Assembly (NCBI GenBank): GCA_963920705.1 | Contig: OY987237.1 | Coordinates: forward strand, 16,894,601 to 16,958,600 | From: Odiellus spinosus | Taxonomy: Eukaryota > Arthropoda > Arachnida > Opiliones > Phalangiidae | Direction of reading: 5' to 3' | Length of the DNA stretch: 64,000 bases | Shown here: positions 11,061 through 23,479 of the stretch, piece after piece | Position numbering within the stretch: position 1 is the first letter of the stretch | Layout of the letters: every line of letters starts with the position of its first letter | Translations under genes and position numbers: made by a program | The notes under the pieces: model-generated | Databases searched by the model: none | What the model was told of the DNA's origin: nothing | What the model saw: the letters and a program-made list of their open reading frames with translations, nothing else

Positions 11061-13193
11061 TCTACAAACGCAAATCCAACAAAAAAAGACGCTTCAATTT
11101 TAGTCTTATCGGGCGATAAGGGTCCGCGTTTATTCCGAGTGGAATTGACAACGCCGACGAAGCGTGGGATAGACGTTATTTCTCAATTCGCGAATGATAG
11201 AAAAACGGGTAGCGTCGAGTCGTACGCGATGTCAATTTCGGCTTGAATTGACGATAGATATTATTATTATTATTATTAAACATACGTGGCGGGGGCGACC
11301 CTATTGGATCGAAATACTTGTCGCAGGGTGCTTGAATAAAGGCTCTCGTGGCGATATGGACCAGTAGTTCTCCCTCTCTATCTAAGCGAGAGTTTCAAAG
11401 TATAACAGCTCTCGCCCGAAGAGAGAGAGATGTTATAGTGGAAACTTTTGGCGAAGTCGTTGGGCCATTAAAGATCCCCTCCCCCCTCGTCCCCCTGGCG
11501 AAGAGTGAAGGAGACGCGTGATGGCTTCCCTTTTAGAACTAGCAAAGTGTATAGGACGTAGCCTTCGGGCTCCGAAAACTATAAGATTTTCTTAAAGGAA
11601 CCTTAACCGAAATGTTCCTATAGTTGTTGTATAATATTACCTCTATACTTGGCACCAAACCAAAACTTTTAAAGATAACGTCTGCCACGCGTTAGAACGG
11701 CCAACGAAGTTCAAATCTCAGCTCCGATAAGCTTTTTAACTCAAATATAGCCCACCTTCCCTTTATTATAGCTTAGAGGAAAGATGACGATCCGAGCTAG
11801 AGTCTTAAGGGACGCGATGACGTCGTACAACGAGTACTTGTTTTTATTTCGAGCATTGTAGCCCTAAAAACTAAAAACCGCTTCAATTTTAACCGAATGA
11901 CGTAATTAGATATTTTTATTTTCCAATTTTGACCATTATTCGTGAAATTAGATGGTTTTTTCTGATTGGATGTGCCAATTTCTTCGCTTAATCATTGGTT
12001 GCTTTTGAAATAAAAGTAAAATTGACGTCACGCGCGTTTAAACACAGGCACCCAATTTTTTTTCTCAATATTTAGGAGTTAAAATACTTTCGCGAAACTT
12101 TGATTTATTTGTAGCGTTAGTGTCCCTTTATTTACGGGGCGCTATTGTCAAGTTGAAAAATAGGAGCGAGATATTACTTCGGCGGTTCTCCAAACTATAA
12201 GCTAGCTGCCATAAGAGATATTTCGTTAGGCGATGCCAATATCAGTTTACCATAAAAAGCCTTTTTTAGATTTAGGGAATATTCCTTATCATCTCTTCCA
12301 TCTACGTGGCTAGCGAATATATATCCGATCCTAGCTCCCATAGCTATCCGATTTCATTGGCATACATTTATATATACTTTATAACCACTTAAAGATCCTT
12401 GGGAAAACCTTGCCGCGTCTTTAAGAGGTTTCGTCCATTACCAGCTGCAGGCCCGAAAGAAAGTATTATGTTGGAGCATCTTCGACTAATATCTATACCC
12501 TACTTAGACTTCGTCGTCTTTACTTATATTACGTTAAACTCGTCAACGCCGCCAAAAACTACGCGTTACCAACTCCAAATTAAGTACCTCGGTTCCTACT
12601 TAACGTCCGCGTCGCTCTAACGCGGTCGTATCGATAGAACCGCGTTCACACTTGACGCGCTAGTTACGTTCACGCTACAAACTTTGAATTACAGTTTTAA
12701 ATATTGAAATTAAATTCTCCCACTTAAATGATATCTATGAAAATATTTGTTCATTCTCTACGATTGTAAGTAGATCAGTTCTTGGTAATATCGTTGTTAG
12801 AAAAGTTTCCATATTTGATGGTCTTAGATGGTTGCCTTGGGATGTAAACTTTGAAAGCGTAATGGACTATAGAATGGGATCGTTGCCTATAGAGGCTCCT
12901 CGATAAAAGGGGGCCAACAAAGATATTTGGAACTGATTATTCTAAAAACCTAATTTCCGGTTGTTTACGAGAAGACTCGCGACACCTAAAGAAAAGATTT
13001 GCCCTGGCGGGATTGGAGGATAGTTGGAGGAGGGGGTAGAGGGGACGAATTCCGGACGGAGACTAAAACTAAAGCCAATCTAAAGCATCTTCGGATGAGT
13101 TTAAGGAAAGGAGGAAGACTCCTTAGCGACTCGAGAAAAGCATACTCTTTACCCTGGCTCTAGACGCGACTTCGTCGGCTGACCGCGTCTATA

Positions 13194-13340
13194 CTAAAGT
13201 CGCGTTCGCGCTACAGACTCCAAAATCGTTTTTAACCGTTTTGAAAGGTCAGATGTAAAGATTTCGAGGGTCAGATTAATCGTTGTAAAATGTATTTATT
13301 AGCTTGTAAAGTTCAGTCTCTAGCGCGAACGTAGCGACAC
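13194..13340. mobile_element. MITE-like element, family F
   Basis: The left end TAAAGTCGCGTTCGCGCTAC and the right end TAGCGCGAACGTAGCGACAC are inverted copies; the interior again has TTGAAAGGTCAGATGTAAAG. 147 bp, no coding capacity. Confidence 0.6.
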
Positions 13341-15237
13341 ATTTTCCATTTGTAGTTCATTTTAAAGGGATATATAGTCGACCGAGGTTTAGCTTCCGTC
13401 GTTACCTTCGTCTTTGGGGGCGGGGGTAGGATGGGGTATGGGATGTCCGTGTCTCGTCTGGTTGTCGTATTTGGTGGGCCCGAGGGGGTTGGGGTTTGTT
13501 CTCTTTGTTTCCTTCTCAATGTCTTTGTCGCGAACCGGGTTAGCGCCTTTTAAAGAGATTGCAACTCGAAGGGAACGTCTCCGCGCTCCCGTCAAAGAGT
13601 TTCCGCTTTTTGAAACTTTTCTAACGATGTTCGTCTTCCGTATATTGAAGACAAGAACAGAGAGATAGAGAGGGAGGGAGGAAAGTGATTTTTGAATATC
13701 CATCCATAGCCCGACACTATATAGGTACGATCGAAGAAGAGGCGCTTGTACTATCGCGCGCGGTTGACCATTATTTACCTTTAACCTGATTTGGCCGCTC
13801 GAAACTGATCGCCACTCTTTACGGATAAAGATTTATCAGGGTTGACGCGCTGGGGGAAAAAAACGCCATTTTTTTTACGAGAAACTAAAAGCTAGGAGAA
13901 CATTATCATTGGTTACTCCCTCATTTCTCAGTGATTGTTTCACCCTACATCAATCGTATTAGAGCGTAATTAGCGTCTGATCTTCTTCCGATCTTTTCCT
14001 AGAGTGTCGACACTATTTTATCCGAATAGCCCGGTATCCAGTCTACAAATCTAGCCCTTGAAACCTTAATTCGAGCCAGTCAAACTAAAGTTATGATTTT
14101 TTAAAAAGTTTACCAATCTAGGACTATAATAGGAAATGAAAACTATTTTTAACAAACTAATCCGCCACTCTGAACTAATCTTAAGGCACGAAATTATCTT
14201 TCAAATATCGCTACATTAAGGAGGATATCCTTTTAAAATTGAATCATTTACTAAACGTCTTTTTTACGAAACTCAAATCCAGGAAAATCACGTTTTCAAA
14301 TAGCGAAAACTATTCCTCGACGTAAAAGTGAAATAAATTTATATTAATATTTCGTTAATTGTGACTCGGATTTAGACGCGATGATAAAATTCCCTTATCC
14401 AGAATTAATTTACCTCCCTTAGAATATTTTAAACCCATCGTAGATTCGGGATTTGGAATTAGAATAAAATCAAAAATGTAAATCATCGATGTGGAAATTA
14501 GCTTCGGCCCAAATAGAACGCCAGAGGGCCGGATCTAGGTGGACTCTACAGTTCTAGGGATTACGCCGTATCACGACGTTCTTAGGCGCGTAAACGAGTT
14601 CTTGGTAATAGAAATAATTTCCATTTTATCCCAGGCATTTCGTAACACGGACTTTAAAACGAGTTTGTTAAAGTTTTAGCGATAATTGAAAGGTCAAATA
14701 AATTGGAGGAATTGATGGGTTGCGCGGTCTAGAGATAGGATAACCTTGAGGGAGAATGGAGCTTGAGATGACGTCTGTACTTGAAGTATACGCGAATGTT
14801 TGTAAAAGAAGCGACTGTGGCGGTGCATTTTTAAAATGTGGCCCCGCGCTTGGCTGGTTGGTTGGCGAGCATCCCGCGCGGTTGGCGAACTCGCCTTTAT
14901 TTGCTTATTCTGGGTAAAAACGGGAAAAAGTTTCGACAAGGAAAAGGAGGAGAGCTAGTCGAGTTGATGCGCCCAAACTATAAATAAGACTTTTCAAGAA
15001 CCTTAATGCTATATATGCCTAGTTCACTCGGGAAAAAGCTAAAAATATATATTTGCCGCGCTTGTGGAGGAGAAAAAGGGAAATAGAGAGTTGAGATGGG
15101 AAGGGGGGGAAGAGGGGTGGCGAGTTTTAGATTTCGTTTGGGGGGCGTCAACGGCCGAGCAATTTGCGTTTCAGGATGGATTGTTCTATTTCCAGCTGTC
15201 AAAATAAAGTCTAGAACCACGTACTTCACTTTTCGAA

Positions 15238-15258
15238 CCCCCCCCCCCCCCCCCCCCC
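15238..15258 (+). repeat. 21-bp poly-C tract
   Basis: Longest C homopolymer in the window, immediately followed by seven T. Others of 10-17 bp occur at 123-132, 410-423, 4185-4201, 10455-10464 and elsewhere. Confidence 0.95.
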
Positions 15259-16384
15259 TTTTTTTAAAACGGCCAGCGATGTTCCGAGAAAAGAAAAACT
15301 CGGTGGGCCATTTCGGGGTAAAATGTCTGTTCCGGGTGTATGGCTCGCTATTGAGATCGCCTTACCGGAACCACCTTTTCTTAACTCGTTCCAAATGACC
15401 CCCCAACCCCCAACCAACATCTCTCTTATAGAGTGACCAACATTGTCCACTTTCTTCGAAGCAATACGATGGGGAAGTCGCGTACCCATTAAGACTGTTT
15501 GTTTTTATGCCGTATGGCTTCCCCCTTTTCTAGCCTTTCTCTCTATTGGCACAGTTTTCGTAAACGAAACTATTTAAAAGCTCGAAAAGAGAAATTTGGG
15601 AAAAGAATCTTTCTCAGTCGCCAACTTTAAAAGCTTTTATTTTCGAGCTATAAATTTGAACTCTCTCCCTTAATTTCTATTCAAATTTGATAAAATCGAA
15701 TCCTTAGACGAATTCCAACTCCGCTAAGCCACGAAATCGTCATATTTCAATTGTTTCTTCGGGCGAGTTTAATCGTAAACGAATTTGGAGAGTTGATTTA
15801 ACTTCTCTTAATCGAGAAGAATGAGCGATTTTGAAAAGCAGTTTCTTGGTCTCTTTAAAAGAATATTATTTCTTTCGGCGTGACCATCCCACTCCTAGTT
15901 CCCGTTTCTGGCGGCAATTAAAATCCCTCTTGTTTGGTCGGGGCATCAAATTGGGGGAAAATCGTGAGAAGCGACGAGTGGGTGGTTTCTATTGTCTTAT
16001 CACTCAGTTTGAATGTAGACGAAGCTTTCTCAACGCCCAACCCCGTTCGTAGTTTCCCGGGGGTCGAGGTCATTCGGGACGAGCAATTAATTTTGACGAT
16101 TTTGACTCGCGAATCGAGTTTACTTCGGGCTCATCACCGACTCGTTAAGTTTTGCAACTTGTTAAGGAGTGTTTGGCCCATTGTTTAACGAGTTAATAGG
16201 AGAGTGAAATGGAAACAAGTAATTCCACGCTTAAAAACTATTAAAGACGAGAGTTTCACTCGAGGTCGTTTACAAACTATTTTCTAATTGTGTGAATTAA
16301 CTTTTCAAACCACAAATTATTTTATTGTCTCAAATGATAGCCTAGTTCACCCTCGCTTTAAGCGAAGAGTTCAGTTTTGAATGT

Positions 16385-16654
16385 CTAGAGCCGCGTTCGT
16401 ACTAGGCCTTCAAATCGATTTAAACCCTTTCCAAACGTTTCTCACGAGTCGCGCGAACGGGAAATCGTCTTTTCTCGAATCGATTTGATTCTATTTCACG
16501 AAACCGCTTCGGGAACCAGTTTCGTACCCTATTCGGTTTCAACTGAACCGATAGACGAAGCTACGATAAATCGATTTATAAAGATAAAAACGATTCTCGG
16601 TGATTCGAATACCGGTTTGATTTTATACCTAAATGCTAGCGCGACCTTAGCTTA
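16385..16654. mobile_element. MITE-like element, family E, about 270 bp
   Basis: It begins TAGAGCCGCGTTCGTACTAG and contains AATCGATTTAAAC and GGTTTCAACTGAACCGATAG. It ends CTAGCGCGACCTTAGCTTA, an imperfect inverted copy of the left end. It is alignable over its length with 52162-52464. No coding capacity; the small frame within it is accidental. Confidence 0.7.
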
Positions 16655-18327
16655 TGTTTTGCCAAACCGAGCCTTTAACTAACTTATTGTTTGTCGATGG
16701 TGAATTTAATAAGTATAACAATGGTATTTAAAGGCGGGCCTATAGTCTTAACACCGACATAGACAGAGACGGAGAGAGAGAGATCCTTAACGAGGCGAAT
16801 GTTCCGGTTAATCGGATGCCTCGAAATTATATATATATCTATATACTTAATTGGAGATAAGGTGGGCGAAGGGTGGGCGAGCGCGGTTAAGGCTTTGATC
16901 AACGATGACTAAAAGCTAATAAAGGATCCGTTGAAGCGAACGTTTAACGCTCTCGCTTCGATACAATAACACGGACTGTATCGACAATGGGAAGTTTGAC
17001 CCACTTCTTAGACCAGCTATAGAAGATTGTCATTGACCGAAAGCCAAATTAGCCCAAATTCAATCTAGAATTTAAAATTAAAATCAAACCGCGGCGGTCT
17101 CTTCCGCCGGACGACATTCCAAAGACCATTTACAAGTAAATTGCGATTACTTGTCGCCGTGTTTAAAGGAACTAACGCCCTATAAAATTGAATAAAATAT
17201 TGTAGGAAAAAAAACTAGCTAAACGTGCTTATTTGAAATTGATTAAATCGGTTAAATCGGATTTTTTTTTTAGATTATTTTATCCATTATTAACGCGTTT
17301 TAAAATTTGCAATTCCAATGAGCCACATTGGTACTTTCATTGAGTTTTAATAACTTGTTAATTAATTTTCGCTGACGGAAGTCGAGGAAAAGAATTTTAA
17401 AATGAAAAAATTGTAAACGTACTTCGGCGTTATTCGCGGTCGAATGTCAATCCTTTAATTAGCTGGCTGGCCGATCGAGTCCTTGATCGAGAATCCTCGG
17501 TAGCGCGTCACTTCGCGAAGCGAGTCAACATTTGAGTTGTAAAGTCTTTGGGGCAAACTTGGGATAGTTTGGGGAAACTTTAGCTCTAGCGTGTTTGGCA
17601 CCCGCGGTTATTAGCTCGGATCCGTTATTGGATGAAATCTTATTTTCTTATCGTTTGGCGCGCTGCGTGTTCGAGCGAGACGACAAACTTCGCGAGACCG
17701 CCACTCTGATCGGCGACTACCTTAGTTATGTCTTTAAGCAAGTTTTCGAGCTTCGTGATCTCTCTCTCTCTCTTCTCCGCAACCTCTTTTCTCACTTAGG
17801 AGACAAGTTCATCTCTCTCCTCCTCTATCCACCCCCCCCCCCCCTTCTCTTTGGTCTCTCTCTTGCCGCGCTCTAGCGGGAATCTTTCCAACTAAAGCGA
17901 GGTTCCACTCGTGGCTTCCAGTCTCCTCCGTTTAAGTCGAGTTCTCGCAACCCGCGCGCGACTTAAGATGGAATCTTTTTTGGGAAGTCTGGTTCAAAAG
18001 TCCAAACAATACCAATTTTACCAAAATGACTTTTTCTAAGGAAAGCGCGAATTATAATTCTTTACGAATTTCGTAGACTTTCCAAATAAAATAAAACTGG
18101 GAAATTACAATTTGTTTTAGTAAAAATTGTTCGTATCTAATAGGCGCAAAAATAGGCGTTTAGTTTTAACCATTTTGTTCGTATAAAAGCGAGGAACGCT
18201 AATTTTAGGCGAGATACGAAAACGTGGAAAAGCCAAATACCCTGGGAGTGTTCGAATGTTAGGTTACGTTAGCCGAAATATAAAGGAAACTCTTTGCGAG
18301 TACTTGATGATGATACCGTTAGTGACG

Positions 18328-18412
18328 CTAAAGGTCCGTTCACACTAGGCACACTCTTTGCGTTAGCGAGAATGTCTTCGGAAATAGAAAGCGCGCGTGA
18401 ACTCGGCTTTGT
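18328..18412. mobile_element. short MITE-like element with family-F ends
   Basis: CTAAAGGTCCGTTCACACTA and GCGCGTGAACTCGGCTTTG are imperfect inverted ends enclosing about 45 bp, likely an internally deleted relative. Confidence 0.4.
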
Positions 18413-19460
18413 TTTGGCGAAAGAGGAGAGAGTCTACTAGTTATTGGTTAAATCGACGCGTCGTTCGTAATTGGAAACGCTCCTCTTGTTGAATCGTTTC
18501 CTTGTTTCGCGGCCGGGTGATGGTGTCCGACTGCGGGGTGTCCAACTCCGTCACCCGACCGGAAAACGCGCTTTTAATCAAATATCATTAAATAGGAATT
18601 AAACCCGGGACCAAGATCTCTCTTTCTGACTCTAGATAGAATGACGTTTCGCGTCGAGTTCCTTCAGGGATGAAAATCTCCGTTTATATTCGAAAAATAG
18701 CGACTTAAACTGTACTCGCGTTTTGACAAAGACATTGTCTGACGCGGGACAATGAAAATTAATCCTTGGCGGTCCACTTTGGCGCCCAGTGTGTATATAT
18801 ATGTATATGTATATAGGCCGACATATATCCCGACTGTCTCGACTGTCTTCGGACAAATAATTTCTAATCCGGCCTTTCCCGAAATTAATGAAATAACTAG
18901 GCTTCTTCCGAATGACTTAATTACAATTTCTAGTACGAGTGTCAACGCGTTTTCACCTTTTTTTTTTTACCGGGATAGTGGGGGGGGGGGGCTAAGAATC
19001 GTTTTTCGTGGCTTGATACAGATAGTCTTACTAAAGTTTCGCGATAAAAATATACATTTTATTTCCGACTATAAATGGCGCTGTTTTTTTTCCGTCGTCA
19101 ACTCGGAACAGTCTCGGTAATAAGGCTTTTTATTAAACTGGACACGTGTTCAGTAGAGCCTACGCAATTTTAGTAAGAAACTGGACAGTTCAATTTTGTT
19201 ATTCTTTGAAATAAACTTCTCGTAGAATGTTGACTTTTATCTAGTGAAAGTGAATTTTCAAGGAAGAAATAATTTTTTTTTTCCACAAAACCGGTATCAA
19301 GGACTCCCTAGAATTAAATTTTTAAATCCTGTATTATTTCTCACTCTATATCAATTATCAAAATAGTTACGAATTTCTTGCTTCGCTATAAGATTTCCTA
19401 TTTATTATTTGGGAATACCTCTTAGCTTCTTAGGAAAATTCTTTGTCTCCTGGAAAGGGG

Positions 19461-19508
19461 CTTTTCTCCGCGCACCGAAGCTTAGTGGCTGGAACGCTTC
19501 TACAGGCG
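19461..19508 (+). repeat. tiny hairpin repeat, family B, copy 1
   Basis: TCCGCGCACCGAAGC followed by GTGGCTGGAACGCTTCTACA then GGCG. The same about 48-bp pattern occurs at 49094-49146, 56437-56489 and 62597-62648. Confidence 0.55.
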
Positions 19509-20076
19509 TACTTAGATTTCGGTTCGCTATTTAGAAAAACTTTTAGAAGACGGAATACGCGAGAAATGGCGAATTCGGCAAAAAAAAGGGGCTCTATATT
19601 TCTATATTGTCGCAATTTCAACGTTTTTAACACGTTCCTCGACTCGGTCATAACGTTTGAATATTCTTTTCCTTTTTTAGGGGTAAAGGGCCTCTCCTTA
19701 TATGACATTTTTGGGGGCTCTATTCTTTCCGCTCGGGCTATTACATTTCCGGGACAATTGTCGGCCGGCGATTGCTCTTTTATCGCTCCATCGCTGAAGG
19801 CCTTATTCCCATTCTTATTATCCATTTAGCCCCCCTCTCCCCTCTATCTTATATAACACAATTTTTTTAAACCTTTCTTTCAAAAGATTTTAAAATAAAA
19901 AACACCATTTTTTTTTAACTCGCGGCAAGAAGGTGATGGGGAGAGAAAAGTAGAATGCCTCGTAATAAAATTTTGGCGACCGAGTATAAAAGCTAATCTT
20001 CCAAAAAAACCGGTTAACATTTTTAACCCCCAACCTCCCTCGTTTCATTTTAAATGACAAATCACCCATTTTTGGG

Positions 20077-20103
20077 TTTTTTTTTTTTTTTTTTTTTTTT
20101 TTT
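20077..20103 (+). repeat. 27-bp poly-T tract
   Basis: Uninterrupted T run in AT-rich intergenic DNA; no retroposed gene-like sequence is seen beside it on the minus strand. Confidence 0.95.
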
Positions 20104-23100
20104 CTTTTCATTCCATTTACGCGGTTTTTAATGACTAAAGGGGTAAGATAGATTTAAAAGTTCCAATTTCGTTATTTAAAATGTTTGATGATTCCCAAAG
20201 TATTTGCGTCGGGAGAATTATTTACTCGTTGTTCGCTTATTATTGCTTCAAATTTTGGTCACCCTAATAGCGCTAGAATAGAGGTTAGAGGTGACTAATT
20301 TCGCTTTTGGGTCGAAGCTCTAATAATAATTTCAAAGTAGGAAAAAGAGCGCCCACTCTAGAGCTTTAACCGAGTTTCTTAAACAGCGTTTAATACTAAT
20401 AAGGCGTGACGTCATCTCGGAATCGCTTAATAGCGATGAAAGGGGGGCGTGGGCGTTTTATTTCCCTAGCTTTTCTAATATCCGCTGATTTCCGGGATCT
20501 TAAGACTTTTAACGAGGATTCGTTTAAGAGAAGTTTCCCTAATTGACGAACTTAAGAAAGCACTCCGAGAAACTTTAGACGTTTTCGCGCGGCGATTAGA
20601 TACCCCGGGTTTATTCGCGTCGCCAACGACAAATACCAATAAGTTTCCCGCGCTAGGTTGTAAATTTCGCGTTCTCAGTTCGAACGCCGCTTTGTTCGAC
20701 GCGATTCAACCAACGCCTAGAGATTAGGTAGACGGGAGAAACGCGGGGAACGAATTAGACGCCTTCCCGAGCTTGTTTAGACGTTGTTTCTAATTAGATG
20801 AACTGGACCGCGCCAGTTTAATGGCAAATGGAGCGGAGAGAGACTAGAGAAGTTTAATTTCTCCAAACAGGTAACCCGACGACGAAAGCTTCGTTAGCTA
20901 ATTCCTAGTTTGGCGTTTCCCAATTCAACCAGGAAGATTAAAGCGAACCCGTCACTCCAAATGGAAATTGAGTCGCGTTTTCGGGTTGATCGTTAAAAAC
21001 GATTGAAAATATATAAACATATCAAATAGTATAAAATTAACGCCACAGAAAAAAATGCCTATTTTAAAATGGTCATTTTTGAAAATTTTAAAATAATTTC
21101 TCGCGATTCTACGTCATGGCGCTATGGTCACGTGATTTGGCTATCGTATAGAATATATTCAGTTGATTCTCGGCGTTCCGTCAAGAGTGATAAGATCGAT
21201 TTCGCGCGGTCTTTCTCGTAAAAGTACTTCATCTGGATGAAATCGACTAAATTTCGTACTCGAAATGAAAATTGGTGCCAGGTTCGCTTTATGAATCTCG
21301 TATCCCCGTTTTTGGGCGCGCAGTTTATAAGAGAAAACCCTGGTTTTCCCTTCAGCAGTCGAGCGTTGTTGGGTTTATTTTCGAGAATCGCTTTTCCCTT
21401 AAGAGAAACGCCTTATTTTCTTTTCTTTAAGTATTCAAATTAAACTTAAATTTCGACTTTAAAGTTTTGATTTCGGTTACGAACTTAACTTTAGCTTTAG
21501 GATCTATAGTTCAATTTTTATTTTAATCAATTACAAGGGAGTTAGGGGCCTTAATTCCATCCGATTCTAAAAGAGAGTCGTTGCGAGAGCTCTACTTTTA
21601 ATCCTTTAACCGAAATCTCTCTCTTTTTCCAAATAATAACTTTACGGGTCTCGGGTAGGGAGGGTGTTGCGGGGATCCGACGCTGTATATTTAGTCTCGT
21701 TCCTATAAAATGAGGTTAATCAGAGAAGGGTCCTCCCTATATTTTGTGGCCATTTTCTTTCTACGCCCATAGTTAAGTCATTTTTCTCTCGATCCGCCTT
21801 TTGGCTCGTCTTCCCTCTCCACTCCGCTCGACTCCACGGGGCTCCACGCTAGTCAGCTTTGATTACCGAACGTTTCTTGGCGGACTGGCGAACTCAATAT
21901 GTTTTTCATTAACTTTGGAGATTATTAATATTATAGGGGAGTTCGATCCTTGTCCGAGCGGTCAATCTTATCTCCTTTCGTAAGAAGTTTATGCCCCAAG
22001 CTCTCCCCTTCTCTCCCTCTTCCCCCGTGACGCGTCATCCACCCGTCATTCGGATGATCCGATGACGGGAAAAATTCTTTAGACGGATACGGGAATACGA
22101 TGATCCATTTTTTTTCTCTCCCGCGCTCCGTAATTGAAGCCGCCTCCTAACGAGATAAAACTCGAGTTATTTATATACCGGTATACGCCTAGCTTCGGTG
22201 GTTATTTAGATTGTCGGCCAAAATTGACAACTAAATTATTAATTTTGACGACATATTGGGGCTAAAATAAAACTACACCCCTTATCTTAATATAAATAAA
22301 TATGGCTGGAATTCAAAGAGGTCCTTTAACGGCCCAAAATGATAAGTCTACTGGAAACGCGGAACGTAGTACATTTGAAAATAAATTTGCCTGTTTTTCT
22401 TAGGCAAAGTGATAGTGTGAACTTAGCTATGGAGCTTATATTCGTACCTTGATTAATTTCCAATTTTTATTGTAATATTTGTCCGATTTCTACGAACTGT
22501 CGGTATTCTTTTTTTCTCTTCCACCCATTCCGTTCTTTTGATGGTATTTTTCCCGCGAACTGCGCGCAATATTAATCCAGTCCCCGAGTTGTTAAGGGTA
22601 TCGTTCGGGCTCAGGTGTAAAAACCTTTTTTTTTTTATCCTTCCGTATTATAGAAGTTGAAATCTGCGTTTCCTTAGTGGCTGCTTATGGTAAAATTGTT
22701 AAATTCAACAGTTTCGGAGTAACGATTCGTACACCCTTCGCTATAGCGATAAATAACACCTGCGACCATCGGGGGGAAGAGGGTTGAACCCCCCTTCCCC
22801 CGTTCCCGAGATACGGGCTTGGAAGCTAAGCTTACAAATCCCCGAGATCAATATAAGCCTCGGCCTCGCCTATAAGAAAACGTCTTAACAGCCTCTTCCT
22901 TTACGTGGCATAAATTTTTACCGTTAGTTTATTTCACTCGGGAGTGTTCAGTGGGTAGGAAGCCGAGTCTTGGGTCCTAAAGAGTGGCCGGGAAAGGAAG
23001 CCAGTGTCTATAAGGTTACGCCGGCGAGTGTAACTAATGGGGGAACATCTGTAAGGGCAATTTGTAAAATCCACTTTTTAAAAAGTTGCTTCGTGCCGAA

Positions 23101-23447
23101 AAAAAAAATTCTCGAAGGAGGCCCTATAAAGTTTGAAAAAAAGTTGAAAATCCTATTTCTGTTTTGATTTACAAACGTAGCCTTTTGTTTTCATCCATCC
23201 CTCGTAATTCAAAAGCCAAGCCCCCCCTTTTTCGGAGATAACTTTAGATCATAAAGCTAGACGCGAACAGACCCTTATTTTCACGCTCTTTCGCCCATTG
23301 ACTCGTTGTCGTTGATGGCAACTTTTTAATTAAACTATCAAATCTTTGGTATTCATTTCATGCTCTTGAACGGCTACTTTGGCAAAAAAGCGTTTTCATT
23401 TCATCATGGTTAAAAATAACCCGAAGAAACGCGCTTGGAATGTGGGG

Positions 23448-23477
<30 letters not shown>
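23448..23477 (+). repeat. 30-bp poly-A tract
   Basis: Uninterrupted A run. A retroposon tail is possible, but no recognisable element precedes it. Confidence 0.95.

Positions 23478-23479
<2 letters not shown>

Noticed and set aside
16485..16682. 65-codon plus-strand frame
   Set aside because: Lies within the family E element; the 52162 copy does not preserve the frame.
17595..17876. 93-codon plus-strand frame with a protein-like first half (DPLLDEILFSYRLARCVFERD)
   Set aside because: It begins at a TTG rather than ATG, ends in a CT-rich/poly-C stretch, has no clear splice partners and no domain I recognise.
19430..19829. Long overlapping frames on both strands (128 and 131 codons)
   Set aside because: Mutually antisense frames over a segment that includes a family B repeat; no domain, no splice or polyA context.
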